From assembly GCF_033446685.1 (NCBI RefSeq), contig NZ_JAWQLY010000004.1, forward strand, positions 1-64,000: 64,000 bases of DNA, given 5' to 3'. Below the pieces are notes generated by a model. The model was given only the letters and a program-made list of their open reading frames with translations, was not told the origin of the DNA and searched no databases. This document shows positions 50,233 through 59,306 of this stretch, piece by piece. Position numbers and translations under genes: made by a program. The DNA comes from Modicisalibacter sp033446685 (GTDB lineage Bacteria; Pseudomonadota; Gammaproteobacteria; Pseudomonadales; Halomonadaceae). How positions within the stretch are numbered: the first letter of the stretch is position 1; each line of letters starts with the position of its first letter.

Positions 50233-50577
50233 ATGGCTGATAAGCGTAAGGATGACGATAAAGGCATGAGCGTTAACGAGGCAGGCAAGAAAGGCGGAAA
50301 CACCACCTCGGAAACTCATGATAAAGACTTCTACGAAGACATTGGACACAAGGGTGGCGAAGCCACTTCACAGAGCCATGGAAAAGAATTCTATGAGGAT
50401 ATTGGCCACAAGGGTGGCCAGAACAGCGGCGGAAACTTCAAGAACGATCCCGAGAGGGCATCCGAAGCTGGTCAGAAAGGTGGTCAGCAGAGTGGTGGAA
50501 ACTTCGCCAACGATCGTGAGAAGGCTTCCGAAGCCGGCAAGAAAGGTGGCGAGCACAACCGTAGCGGAGGCCGCTAA
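50233..50577 (+). CDS. KGG-repeat stress-induced protein (YciG/con-10 like)
   Basis: This 114-aa hydrophilic protein, rich in Gly, Lys, Glu, Asp and Asn, has five KGG-containing repeats of about 20-22 residues (GKKGG, GHKGG, GHKGG, GQKGG, GKKGG) separated by alternating linkers (HDKDFYEDI/HGKEFYEDI, then NDPERASEA/NDREKASEA). KGG proteins such as YciG and fungal con-10 are general stress or desiccation proteins, often RpoS-dependent. It is likely unstructured and cytoplasmic. The ATG at 50233 is chosen for AAGAGA upstream and the polar family N-terminus. Confidence 0.9.
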   Translation: MADKRKDDDKGMSVNEAGKKGGNTTSETHDKDFYEDIGHKGGEATSQSHGKEFYEDIGHKGGQNSGGNFKNDPERASEAGQKGGQQSGGNFANDREKASEAGKKGGEHNRSGGR

Positions 50578-50811
50578 GCCAAGCGGGTGGCTCATAGCCA
50601 AAAATTGACTCGCTATTTAACGTCTTGATATTTACTGTATTGATAAAAGTTAAATAGTGGAAAGAGCAGGGCGAGGGTGGTCTCTCGTCCTGCTTGGTCA
50701 TAAGGTTTGGTTCGTTCTGTTCCTCCGCCTCGCTTGTGGGAATACGGGTTGATTTCTACCTTTATGGAGCAGTAGCAGCCAAACACGTCTCTACAAGGAT
50801 AGGAGGCAATC

Positions 50812-51018
50812 ATGACTAGAGGACTCGGAGGTCAATCTCCCGCCAATATTACTCATCATCTAAAGGGTGTCGATTTTCCTGCTAGCCGGGAAGATCTCGA
50901 AAAACAGGCCAAGGACAACGGTGCCGGGGATGATGTAATGGAAATCATACGTCAGATGCCCGATCAGGAATATGGCAGCATGGCCGACGTCACCAAGGGT
51001 GTCGGCGAAGTCGAATGA
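50812..51018 (+). CDS. DUF2795 family small protein
   Basis: This 68-aa acidic protein has the DUF2795 pattern: HHLKGVDFPASREDLEKQA followed by IIRQMPDQEYGSMADVTKGVG. Its function is unknown; it commonly occurs among stress genes, as here beside the KGG protein. AGGAGG stands 6 bp before the ATG, and a strong terminator follows 26 bp after the stop. Confidence 0.88.
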   Translation: MTRGLGGQSPANITHHLKGVDFPASREDLEKQAKDNGAGDDVMEIIRQMPDQEYGSMADVTKGVGEVE

Positions 51019-51044
51019 ATGTCCTTTATTCAAGACCCGTTTTA

Positions 51045-51074
51045 GCCAACGACTTGCCGGTCGTTGGCTTTTTT
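51045..51074 (+). terminator. Intrinsic terminator after the DUF2795 gene
   Basis: Perfect 9-bp stem GCCAACGAC / GTCGTTGGC with loop TTGCCG and six T residues. Confidence 0.9.
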
Positions 51075-51140
51075 CTTGGCGGCCCATGGGCCCGATAAAC
51101 GAGACGCTTCATGGACACCGCAAGGTCAGCCATCCACTTG

Positions 51141-51620
51141 CTAGCTGTCGTCGTCGGCTGGTGAATCATATTTTAGGCCGGCTTCTACCTTGGCCAGGAG
51201 CCTGAAGAGTTCGCGATATTCCGCCGGGCTCAGGTTCGCTATCAATTCGCTTTCCCAGGCCAGCGCTCGGGGTATCACCGAGGCCAGCAGATCGTTGCCC
51301 TCGGTGGTCAGGGTCAGCCATAGCGTGCGCTGATCGGTAGTGTCGCGCTGTCGCCGAACCAGTCGGCGTTCCACCAACTGGGCGACGGCACGCGAGACGC
51401 GGGCCTTGTCCATGTCGGTCAGTTGGCAGATGCGCTTGGCGGTCAGCGGCTGGGTCTGCTGTAGCCAGGCGAGCACCCGCCACTGGGCGATGGTCAGGTC
51501 GTATTGCTGGGCGTAGATCGTCGACAGCGCCTGGCTGATGCGCTCGGCCAGGTTGGATAGCCGGTAAGGCAGGAACGCCTGGAGAGCGAGCATGTGGGGC
51601 GGATGGTCGGGGATGGGCAA
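51141..51620 (-). CDS. MarR-family transcriptional regulator
   Basis: This 159-aa winged-helix regulator has the recognition region LTAKRICQLTDMDKARVSRAV and the wing RRQRDTTDQRTLWLTLT, both typical of MarR. A TTG start at 51620 with AGGAG 6 bp upstream gives the usual N-terminus; an ATG at 51593 and a longer frame to 51668 are alternatives. It is divergent from the NSS transporter, with a near-symmetric palindrome midway between the two genes, so it may regulate the transporter and itself (inference). Confidence 0.87.
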   Translation of the reverse strand: MPIPDHPPHMLALQAFLPYRLSNLAERISQALSTIYAQQYDLTIAQWRVLAWLQQTQPLTAKRICQLTDMDKARVSRAVAQLVERRLVRRQRDTTDQRTLWLTLTTEGNDLLASVIPRALAWESELIANLSPAEYRELFRLLAKVEAGLKYDSPADDDS

Positions 51621-51943
51621 GGAGGTCTCCTGGCAGCGGGGCGCACGAGTGTAGCGGCGCCATGCCAATGGCGCCTGCCGCGAAAGAACGTGTAGTGAAA
51701 ACGTTACGCAATTCTACCGCTGAAGCAATCGGGATGCCGTCCAGATGCTTGTGGCGGCGTTGGGCTTCGACATAAGGTTTCAAATGAAACTTTATGGCGA
51801 ATCATCGACCAGGTTGCAAGAAATCTGTCGCGAGACGCGCCCGCATCGTTGGTGACAGCTGAGCCAATAACGCTACAATCGCCGGCTTGTGCAACGATGC
51901 GCTGCGATCCATCGGCACAACAACAAAACTTTTAAGGTGTTCC
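51621..51943. other. Divergent MarR/transporter intergenic region
   Basis: 323 bp without a gene. Its one clear element is the palindrome listed at 51777-51790; short frames here are shadows. It should hold promoters for both flanking genes. Confidence 0.45.
51777..51790. promoter_or_regulatory. Palindrome, candidate MarR operator
   Basis: GTTTCA-AA-TGAAAC is a perfect 6-2-6 inverted repeat, extending with one mismatch to AAGGTTTCA / TGAAACTTT. It lies about 155 bp from both the marR and the transporter start codons. Confidence 0.5.
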
Positions 51944-53404
51944 ATGACGACGAGAGAGAAACCCCACAATCTTTGGATAAGCCGTTGGGGCTTCGTCCTT
52001 GCGGCGACCGGTTCGGCCGTGGGGCTGGGCAATATCTGGAAATTCCCCTACATGACCGGCGAATACGGTGGCGGTGCCTTCGTGCTGGTCTACCTGTTAT
52101 GCATTCTGGCGATCGGCATTCCGATCATGATGCTCGAGATCGGCTTTGGCCGCCGTGGTCGCGGCAGTCCGATCGACGCCATCCGGCGGGTGGCTCGCGA
52201 GTCCGGGCATGGTCGCGGTTGGGCATTGCTCGGCTGGATGGCGATGCTGTGCGGCTTCATGATCCTGTCGTTCTACGTGGTGGTCGCCGGCTGGTCGGTG
52301 TCATACCTGTGGAAGGCGATCACCGGCGGGCTGAACGCCGACAGCGTCGACGGCATGGCGGCGATCTTCGGCGCCAATAACGCCAACCCGCTGAACCTGG
52401 GCTTCTGGAGCACGCTGGTAACCGTGGTCACCATGCTGATCGTCGGCAAGGGCGTACAGGAAGGCATCGAGAAGAGTGTGCGCTGGATGATGCCGGGCAT
52501 GGTGATCATGCTGGCGATCATGATCGTCTATGCGATGTTCTCCGGCGGTTTCGGCCAGGCGGTGAACTTCCTGTTCGCCTTCGAGATCGGCAAGCTATCC
52601 AGCGCCGGCCTGCTGGCGGCGATGGGTCACGCCTTCTTCACGTTGTCGCTGGCCTCGGGGGCGATCCTTACCTACGGCTCCTATCTGCCCGATGGCAAGT
52701 CGATCGCGCGTACCACCTTCATCGTGGCGATCTGCGACACGCTGGTGGCGCTGATGGCGGGGCTGGCGATCTTTCCGGTGATCTTCGCCAACGGCCTCGA
52801 CCCGGCGAGCGGCCCGGGGCTGATCTTCATGAGCCTGCCGCTGGCTTTCCAGCAGATGCCGTTGGGTACGCTGCTCGAGATCATCTTCTTCGTCATGCTG
52901 ACCATGGCCGCGCTGACCTCGGCGATTTCGATGATCGAGGCCACCGTTGCCTGGCTCAACGAAAGCAAGGGCGTGCCGCGGGGCAAGGCGGCCTGGGGCA
53001 CCGGTATCGTACTGTGGCTGGTCAGCACCCTGGCGATGCTATCGTTCAACGTCGGCGCCGAGTGGACGCTAGGCGGCAAGAATTTCTTCGATTGGCTGGA
53101 TTATCTGACTTCGCGCTGGATGATGCCGCTGGGCGGACTGGGCATGGCGCTGCTGGCCGGGTTCTTTCTGCGTAACGAGATCTTCCGCTCCGAGATGGGG
53201 CTGGGTCGTGTCCCGTACGCGCTATGGCTGTTCATGATCCGCTACGTCAGCCCGCTGGGCATCGTGCTGATCTTCATCGACGCATTGGGCCTGATGGCGC
53301 TCGATATGGGGCGCCAGTGGCCCTGGTTGCTGGCCGTGCTGGTGGCAATCACGCTGATCGGTGAGTTGTTAAGCCCTCGGCTGAAGCGGCAGTTGGCCGG
53401 CTAG
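51944..53404 (+). CDS. Sodium-dependent transporter (NSS family)
   Basis: This 486-aa inner-membrane carrier has 12 hydrophobic helices and the NSS helix-1 signature WGFVLAATGSAVGLGNIWKFPY near residue 13 with the unwound Na+/substrate site, plus helix-6 SLASGAILTYGSYLP. It co-transports an amino acid or amine with Na+; bacterial relatives are LeuT and TnaT. AAGGTG precedes the ATG. It is divergent from marR and ends in a terminator. Confidence 0.93.
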   Translation: MTTREKPHNLWISRWGFVLAATGSAVGLGNIWKFPYMTGEYGGGAFVLVYLLCILAIGIPIMMLEIGFGRRGRGSPIDAIRRVARESGHGRGWALLGWMAMLCGFMILSFYVVVAGWSVSYLWKAITGGLNADSVDGMAAIFGANNANPLNLGFWSTLVTVVTMLIVGKGVQEGIEKSVRWMMPGMVIMLAIMIVYAMFSGGFGQAVNFLFAFEIGKLSSAGLLAAMGHAFFTLSLASGAILTYGSYLPDGKSIARTTFIVAICDTLVALMAGLAIFPVIFANGLDPASGPGLIFMSLPLAFQQMPLGTLLEIIFFVMLTMAALTSAISMIEATVAWLNESKGVPRGKAAWGTGIVLWLVSTLAMLSFNVGAEWTLGGKNFFDWLDYLTSRWMMPLGGLGMALLAGFFLRNEIFRSEMGLGRVPYALWLFMIRYVSPLGIVLIFIDALGLMALDMGRQWPWLLAVLVAITLIGELLSPRLKRQLAG

Positions 53405-53426
53405 CCTCCCGCTGGTACTGTGCTCT

Positions 53427-53453
53427 ACGCCCCGGCCTTGGCCGGGGCGTTTG
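53427..53453 (+). terminator. Intrinsic terminator after the NSS gene
   Basis: Inverted repeat ACGCCCCGGCC / GGCCGGGGCGT with a minimal loop, followed by TTT, 23 bp after the transporter stop codon. Confidence 0.75.
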
Positions 53454-53573
53454 CGTTGTGGACCTTGGGTTATAAGCTGGCAACCAGACGTTACTGGCAT
53501 AGTCGCTGCGGGATGATTATTTTTGCGTCTAACCAGAAGAACCCTTCTTATATTTTGTTATAAGAGCTAGCCG

Positions 53574-54440
53574 ATGCCCGATACCCCTTCCACGCAGTCT
53601 CGTGCCGCTTCGTCGGCGTTGCACGACTTTCCGCGTGGCCAGGTCTGCCTGATCGGAGCCGGGCCGGGCGATCCCGAACTACTGACGCTCAAGGCCCTGA
53701 AGCGCCTGCAGGTCGCCGAGGTGATCCTTCACGATCGGCTGGTCAGCAGCGAGATTCTGGCGCTGGCCAACCCGACGGCGCAGCAGCTCTACGTGGGCAA
53801 GGCCCGCTCGTGGCATAGTTTGCCGCAGGAGGATATCAACCAGGCGCTGGTCGACTGGGCGCGTCAGGGCAAGCGAGTGGTACGTCTCAAGGGCGGCGAC
53901 CCTTTCATCTTCGGCCGTGGCGGTGAAGAGCTCGAGACGTTGGCTGACGCAGGCATCGCATTCGAAGTGATACCCGGAATCACCGCCGCCTCTGGATGCG
54001 GGGCCTATGCCGGCATTCCGCTGACCCACCGCGACCACGCTCAGTCGGTGCGCTTCGTCACCGGTCATCTCAAGAACGGCAGCAGCGACCTGGACTGGCC
54101 GACGCTGGCCCGGCCGCAGCAGACGCTGGTGTTCTACATGGGACTGGGCAGCCTCGAGGTGATCCGCCGCGAACTGCGCGCCCACGGCCTGCCTGGCGAG
54201 ACGCCGCTGGCGCTGATCGAACAGGGCACAACCGCCCGCCAGCGCCTGCACGTCGGCACGCTGGCGACGCTTCCCGTCAGTCTCACGCAGGGGCCGGTTC
54301 GCCCGCCGACGCTGATCATCGTCGGCAGCGTGGTGTCGCTGGCCGAGCGGCTCGCCTGGTTCGATGGCGCCCGTTCGGCGAGCCAGGGTTGGGAGCATGG
54401 CAAGCACCCCACACCGCAGAGCGATGCCAACACGGCCTAG
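53574..54440 (+). CDS. cobA: Uroporphyrinogen-III C-methyltransferase
   Basis: This 288-aa SUMT makes precorrin-2 from uroporphyrinogen III with two SAM molecules, feeding siroheme and cobalamin synthesis. The motifs are VCLIGAGPGDPELLTLKAL near residue 24, the methylase loop RLKGGDPFIFGRGGEE, VIPGITAASGCGAYAGIPLTHRD and VFYMGLG. It is a stand-alone CobA without the CysG oxidase/ferrochelatase domain. The C-terminal ~25 residues are a variable tail. Confidence 0.94.
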   Translation: MPDTPSTQSRAASSALHDFPRGQVCLIGAGPGDPELLTLKALKRLQVAEVILHDRLVSSEILALANPTAQQLYVGKARSWHSLPQEDINQALVDWARQGKRVVRLKGGDPFIFGRGGEELETLADAGIAFEVIPGITAASGCGAYAGIPLTHRDHAQSVRFVTGHLKNGSSDLDWPTLARPQQTLVFYMGLGSLEVIRRELRAHGLPGETPLALIEQGTTARQRLHVGTLATLPVSLTQGPVRPPTLIIVGSVVSLAERLAWFDGARSASQGWEHGKHPTPQSDANTA

Positions 54441-54538
54441 CAGCTTGTCGGCGGTGAACCGGTGTCCGGTAGCGGTTGACGCTCGTCGGGGCGCTCTCGA
54501 AAATGACTCCTATCCCCGACGCCATGGACGAGGCCGTC

Positions 54539-56446
54539 ATGACTATCGAGCAGCTCGACATACGCGATCATCTGGCGCAGTTCGCACCCTTCGACACGCT
54601 TCCCGACGCGCTGCTGGACCGCGTCGCCGAGCAGGTTGAGATCCGCTACTTCCAGGCCGGCACCGACCTGCTGGTCAAGGACCAGCCGATCCACGAATTG
54701 TGGTATCTGCGCAGCGGTGCGGTGGAGATGTACAAGCGTAGCGGCAGCCTGTTCAACCGACTCAGTGAGGGGGATATCTTCGGCTACTCGGATCTGCTGA
54801 GAAACAATCGGGTGCGTTTCCCGGTGCGTGCGCTCGAGGATTCGCTGGTCTACTTCATTCCCGAGGCGCTGTTCCAGCAGCTCTGCGACGAGAACGACGA
54901 ATTCTCGGATTTCGTCGATACCGGCGGTCAGCGGCTCAAGGCCACGGTGGAGGAGCAGCATCGCGACAGCAACATGCTGACCACGCGGGTGCGCAAGCTG
55001 ATCCACCGCCAGGCCGTGCTGGTCGAGGCCGACACGCCGCTGCAGCAGGCCGCCCAGCAAATGCGCAAGGAAAACGCCACCTGCGTGCTGGTGCTGGATG
55101 CGCCCGATGGCGACTGGGAGCATTCCTTCAGCGGGCGCGATAATCAGGCCTGGCGGCTGGCGGGCATTCTGACCGATCGCGACTTCTGTACCCGGGTGCT
55201 GGCCGATGGCATCTCGCCGCAGGCGCCGGTCAGCGAGGTGATGTCGCAGGACCCGATCACCATCCAGTCGGGTGAATCGGTGTACGAGGCGATGCTGTGC
55301 ATGCTGCGCAACAACGTCCAGCATCTGCCGGTGCTGCATCGTCGCCATCCGGTCGGGGTGCTGAACCTTTCTGACATCGTGCGCTACGAAACCCATAGCA
55401 GCCTCTACCTGGTCAACAATATCTTTCACCAGACCGACGCGCACCAGCTCGCCACGCTGAGTGGCGAGGTGCGTACCGCTTTTGCCCGATTGGTCAAGGA
55501 CGGCGCCAACTCGGAAATGGTCGGGCAGGCATTGGCGACCATCGGACGCAGTTTCGCGCGCCGCCTGCTGGAGCTTGGCGAGGCCGAGCTGGGGCCGCCC
55601 CCGGTGCCTTACTGCTTCATGGTGCTGGGTTCCATGGCCCGCGACGAGCCGACCATCACCGCCGATCAGGACAACGCGCTGATCCTCGACGACAGCTTCG
55701 ACCCCGCGCACCACGACGAGTATTTCAAGGCCCTGGCGGCGTTCGTCAGCGATGGCCTGGCGGCCTGCAATTACCCTTACTGCAAGGGCGACATCATGGC
55801 CACCAACGAGCGCTGGCGTCAGCCGCTCAGGGTCTGGAAGCGCTATTTCAACGAGTGGATGGACGAGCCCAGCCCCGAGCGGCTGTTGCACAGCTCGATC
55901 TTCTTCGACCTGGCCAGCGTGTATGGCGAGGCGGCCTACGTCGAACAGTTGCAGGATCTGATCGCCGAACGCGCCCCGCAGCGCCCGGTCTTCCTCGCGG
56001 CGATGGCGCGCAATGCCCTGGGGCGCACGCCGCCGCTGGGCTTCTTCCGCACCTTCGTGATGGAGCGGGACGGCAAGCACCGCCAGTCGATCAACCTCAA
56101 GCGGCGTGGTACGGCGCCACTGGTCGACCTGGTGAGAATCCATGCGCTGGCCTGTGGCTCGAAAGCACAGAATACCTTCGCCCGGCTGGACGACATCGCG
56201 AGCACCCGACTGCTGCCCGAAGGCGTCAATGAACGGCTGCGCTATGCCTTCGAATTGCTGTCGATGGTGCGCATCCGCCATCAGGCCTACGATATCGAGC
56301 ATGACGAGGACACCACCGACAACAGCGTCGAACCCGAGAGGCTATCGGGGCGTGAGCGGCGACACCTTAAGGATGCCTTCGAAGTGTTGAGCCACGCCCA
56401 GAAGTTTCTCGGCTTCCGCTACCCGATGCCTTCGAAGGGCCGCTGA
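54539..56446 (+). CDS. CBS/cyclic-nucleotide-binding DUF294 nucleotidyltransferase-like protein
   Basis: This protein of about 635 aa has an N-terminal cNMP-binding-like barrel (to about residue 130) and two CBS domains (about 155-290; ILTDRDFCTRVL, VMSQDPITI, HLPVLHRRHPVGVLNLSDI). A DUF294 GlnD-like nucleotidyltransferase domain with LGSMARDEPTITADQDNALIL near 370 and a DUF294 C-terminal domain follow. This layout suggests a sensor protein that binds a nucleotide; its target is not known. The start with GAGG 6 bp upstream is used; several in-frame ATGs lie upstream. It overlaps the exonuclease gene by one base. Confidence 0.87.
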   Translation: MTIEQLDIRDHLAQFAPFDTLPDALLDRVAEQVEIRYFQAGTDLLVKDQPIHELWYLRSGAVEMYKRSGSLFNRLSEGDIFGYSDLLRNNRVRFPVRALEDSLVYFIPEALFQQLCDENDEFSDFVDTGGQRLKATVEEQHRDSNMLTTRVRKLIHRQAVLVEADTPLQQAAQQMRKENATCVLVLDAPDGDWEHSFSGRDNQAWRLAGILTDRDFCTRVLADGISPQAPVSEVMSQDPITIQSGESVYEAMLCMLRNNVQHLPVLHRRHPVGVLNLSDIVRYETHSSLYLVNNIFHQTDAHQLATLSGEVRTAFARLVKDGANSEMVGQALATIGRSFARRLLELGEAELGPPPVPYCFMVLGSMARDEPTITADQDNALILDDSFDPAHHDEYFKALAAFVSDGLAACNYPYCKGDIMATNERWRQPLRVWKRYFNEWMDEPSPERLLHSSIFFDLASVYGEAAYVEQLQDLIAERAPQRPVFLAAMARNALGRTPPLGFFRTFVMERDGKHRQSINLKRRGTAPLVDLVRIHALACGSKAQNTFARLDDIASTRLLPEGVNERLRYAFELLSMVRIRHQAYDIEHDEDTTDNSVEPERLSGRERRHLKDAFEVLSHAQKFLGFRYPMPSKGR

Positions 56447-57174
56447 TGGTGATGCGCTTATTCTCCCGGCTGAGCAAGCAGGTGCCCGATTGGCCGGCCT
56501 ATCTGGCCTCGCGTGCAACCCGGGCCCGCGATCCGCGTCTCGAGCGCTACTATGCTGCCGGTACCCCGGGACCCGAAACGCCGGTCGGCGACGTGCCGCT
56601 GGTGGCGCTGGATCTTGAAACCACCGGACTGGATGCCAGCCGCCACAGCATCGTCAGCATCGGCGTGCTGCCGTTCACGCTGGAGCGCATTCGCCTTGGC
56701 GAGGCACGCTACTGGGTGGTGGCGCCACGTCGATCGCTGAGCAACGAGTCGGTGACGTTTCACCACATTACCCATGCGGAAGTGGCCGACGCGCCGGACC
56801 TGGAAGATATTCTCGATGACCTGCTGGAGTGCCTGGCCGGACGGCTGGCGGTGGTTCACTATCGGCCCATCGAGCGTGAGTTTCTCGATGCGGCGATGCA
56901 CGATCGGGTCGACGAGCACCTGCTGTTTCCGATGATCGATACCATGTCGTTGGAGGCGGTGCGTCACCGTCGGCGGCGCTGGTTGTGGCTGCAGCGCTTG
57001 GTTGGACGACCGCCGGCATCGGTTCGGCTGCACGAGAGCCGTCAACGCTACAACCTGCCGGCCTATACCGGTCATCATGCCTTAAGCGACGCGCTGGCCA
57101 CCGCCGAGCTATTCCAGGCGCAGATCGCCCGCCACTATTCCTGGCAGACCCCGGTCGGCACATTCTGGCGTTGA
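56446..57174 (+). CDS. DnaQ-like 3'-5' exonuclease (DEDDh)
   Basis: This 242-aa protein has the ExoI motif ALDLETTGLDASRHSI near residue 54 (Asp, Glu) and an ExoIII motif TGHHALSDALATAELF with His and Asp. The ExoII block reads HYRPIEREFLD, with Glu where DnaQ has Asp. It has a ~48-residue N-terminal extension. It overlaps the DUF294 gene by one base, a pairing often seen in proteobacteria, so the two likely act together. The replicative epsilon subunit is a less likely identity given the extra N-terminus and context. Confidence 0.85.
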   Translation: MVMRLFSRLSKQVPDWPAYLASRATRARDPRLERYYAAGTPGPETPVGDVPLVALDLETTGLDASRHSIVSIGVLPFTLERIRLGEARYWVVAPRRSLSNESVTFHHITHAEVADAPDLEDILDDLLECLAGRLAVVHYRPIEREFLDAAMHDRVDEHLLFPMIDTMSLEAVRHRRRRWLWLQRLVGRPPASVRLHESRQRYNLPAYTGHHALSDALATAELFQAQIARHYSWQTPVGTFWR

Positions 57175-57190
57175 GGAGGTTCATCGACGC

Positions 57191-57223
57191 AAAAAAGAGC
57201 GGCCCGCGAGCCGCTCTTTTTTT
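57191..57223. terminator. Bidirectional terminator between exonuclease and BCCT genes
   Basis: AAAAAAGAGCGGC / GCCGCTCTTTTTTT forms a stem with a 6-nt loop, with A run on one side and T run on the other, placed between convergent genes. It can end transcripts from both strands. Confidence 0.9.
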
Positions 57224-57244
57224 CGTAGGCAGTGAGCAATGCGC

Positions 57245-58912
57245 CTAGGCGCGTGGCTCGCTCATCAGCCCCTTGACGATGGCGTAGCACGCCGCCAGCA
57301 ACACGAGCGTGAAGGGCAGGCCGGTCGAGATCACCGCCGCCTGAAGCGCCGTCAGCCCCCCGCCGAGTAGCAGCGCGACGGCGATGGCGCCCTCGATCAA
57401 CGCCCAGAACACGCGCTGGGGCTTGGGCGCGTCGACCTTGCCGCCGGCGGTGATGGAATCGATCACCAGCGAGCCGGAATCCGACGAGGTAATGAAGAAC
57501 ACCATCACCAGCACGATACCGATGAAGGAGGTGACGCTGGTCCACGGCAGTTGGCCGAGCATCACGAACAGTTGCAGTTCGAGCGCGGCGTCCTTGACGC
57601 CTTCGAAGCCATTGGCCACCAACTGATGGATGGCGGTGCCGCCGAAGGCGGTCATCCACAGTACCGAGACCAGCGAGGGCACCAGCAGCACGGCGATCAG
57701 AAACTCGCGCACGCTGCGCCCGCGGCTGACCCGGGCGATGAACATGCCGACGAACGGCGACCAGCTGATCCACCAGGCCCAGTAGAAGGCGGTCCAGCCC
57801 TGGCTGAAGTTGATATCCTCACGTCCGAACGGGTTGGACAGCGCGGGCAGATGGGCCACATAGCTCGCCAGATTTTCGAAAAAGCCCGTGACAATCATCA
57901 GCGTGGGCCCGACGGCGATCACGAAGGCCAGTAGCAGGAAGGCCAGGACCATGTTGACCTGGGATAGCCGCTGCACACCCTTGTCGACACCGGCGAGTAC
58001 CGACATCAGCGCGACGGCAGTGATGCCCATGATCAGAATCACCATGGTGACGTTGTTGTTGGGCGTGTCGAACAGATAGCTCAGCCCCGCGGAGGCCTGC
58101 GAAGCACCCAGGCCGAGTGACGTCGCCAGGCCGAACAGGGTGGCGAACACCGCCAGGATGTCGATCACGTGGCCCGGCCAACCCCAGATCCGCTCGCCGA
58201 GGATCGGGTAGAAGATCGAGCGCATGGTCAGCGGCAGACCCTTGTTGTACGAGAACAACGCCAGGGCCAGGGCGACCACGGCGTAGATCGCCCAGGGGTG
58301 CAGCCCCCAGTGGAAGATCGTCGCGGCCATGCCCAGTGAGATGGCACCTTGTTGATCGCCCGCGGCAGCGCCCAGCGGGGCCCAGTCGGTGCGCATACCG
58401 CCTTCCGCGCTGGTGCCCGCCATCGAGGTGCCGAAGTGGGTTATCGGCTCGGAAACGCCGTAGAACATCAACCCTATGCCCATGCCCGCGGCGAACAGCA
58501 TGGCGAACCAGCCGGCGTAGCTGAAGTCCGGCTTGGCCTCCATGCCGCCGATGCGCACCTTGCCCAGCGGGGTGAATATCAGCACGACCGTGAGCACGAC
58601 GAAAATATTGGCGGCGAACAGGAACAGCCAGGTCAGGTTGCCGGTCAGCCAGCTCTTGGCGCCGTTAAAGATTGGGCCCATCTGATCTGGCAGGGCCAGG
58701 GTGATGAACACAAAGAACAGGATCAGCAGGGATGAGATCGAGAAGACCTTGCCGTGCAGGTCGACGTCCACGCCAAACCTGCGGGTGGTGATGTTGTCCT
58801 GACCGATCACGTAATCGGTATCGATGAGGTCCGAGCGACCGGTCGGCGCGGGAATGCCTTCCTGGCTCTCCTGCGGTGACGACTCGGTCTGCCTGTTGGG
58901 CTTTTCATCCAT
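57245..58912 (-). CDS. BCCT-family betaine/carnitine/choline transporter
   Basis: This 555-aa carrier has a polar ~55-residue N-terminus, 12 hydrophobic helices and the BCCT signatures MGIGLMFYGVSEPITHF and GWTAFYWAWWISWSPFVGMF. The latter contains the aromatic substrate site. It imports betaine-type osmoprotectants with Na+ or H+, fitting a halophile. The short C-terminal tail lacks the long regulatory extension of BetP. GGAG stands 7 bp before the ATG. Confidence 0.94.
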   Translation of the reverse strand: MDEKPNRQTESSPQESQEGIPAPTGRSDLIDTDYVIGQDNITTRRFGVDVDLHGKVFSISSLLILFFVFITLALPDQMGPIFNGAKSWLTGNLTWLFLFAANIFVVLTVVLIFTPLGKVRIGGMEAKPDFSYAGWFAMLFAAGMGIGLMFYGVSEPITHFGTSMAGTSAEGGMRTDWAPLGAAAGDQQGAISLGMAATIFHWGLHPWAIYAVVALALALFSYNKGLPLTMRSIFYPILGERIWGWPGHVIDILAVFATLFGLATSLGLGASQASAGLSYLFDTPNNNVTMVILIMGITAVALMSVLAGVDKGVQRLSQVNMVLAFLLLAFVIAVGPTLMIVTGFFENLASYVAHLPALSNPFGREDINFSQGWTAFYWAWWISWSPFVGMFIARVSRGRSVREFLIAVLLVPSLVSVLWMTAFGGTAIHQLVANGFEGVKDAALELQLFVMLGQLPWTSVTSFIGIVLVMVFFITSSDSGSLVIDSITAGGKVDAPKPQRVFWALIEGAIAVALLLGGGLTALQAAVISTGLPFTLVLLAACYAIVKGLMSEPRA

Positions 58913-59306
58913 GGAGCATCTCCGTTCGTTGCGAAGTTTGAAGCGTATCTGGCGGCTTTGCCGGCCAGGCCGAGATTGCGCGACCAACTGACAAAGCATC
59001 AATGGCGTCGTGTGTCATGTCACGCGACGCTGCAAAATGAGAGCGCAATTGGTGCCTTTATCCTGACGCAAAGTGGCGACAGTTGCCACCGGAGCGGGGC
59101 CTGGTTTTGTCGCCGTCCGGCGTTCGTTTGTTCATGCGCCCAGCATGCCACCGGCGGGGGGTGTCGGCCAAACGGCCCCGGGCGAAGGTCGGGCTATAAG
59201 CCGGCCGGGGTAATGGACTAGTATCCAATCGATCGTTTGAATCCTTGTGCTGCCGCGTGTATTCAGGCAAACCGTACCTTTCCGCCAACCGTTTCAGGAG
59301 TGTTTC
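58913..59306. other. Intergenic region between BCCT and acyl-CoA dehydrogenase genes
   Basis: 394 bp between divergent genes. No credible reading frame, RNA or long repeat was found; a TAGTAT -10-like element near 59219 could serve the dehydrogenase. Confidence 0.4.

Noticed and set aside
54437..56302. 621-aa minus-strand frame opposite the DUF294 gene
   Set aside because: Antisense shadow of a gene with clear domain motifs; composition is His/Gln/Arg-rich without any recognisable domain.
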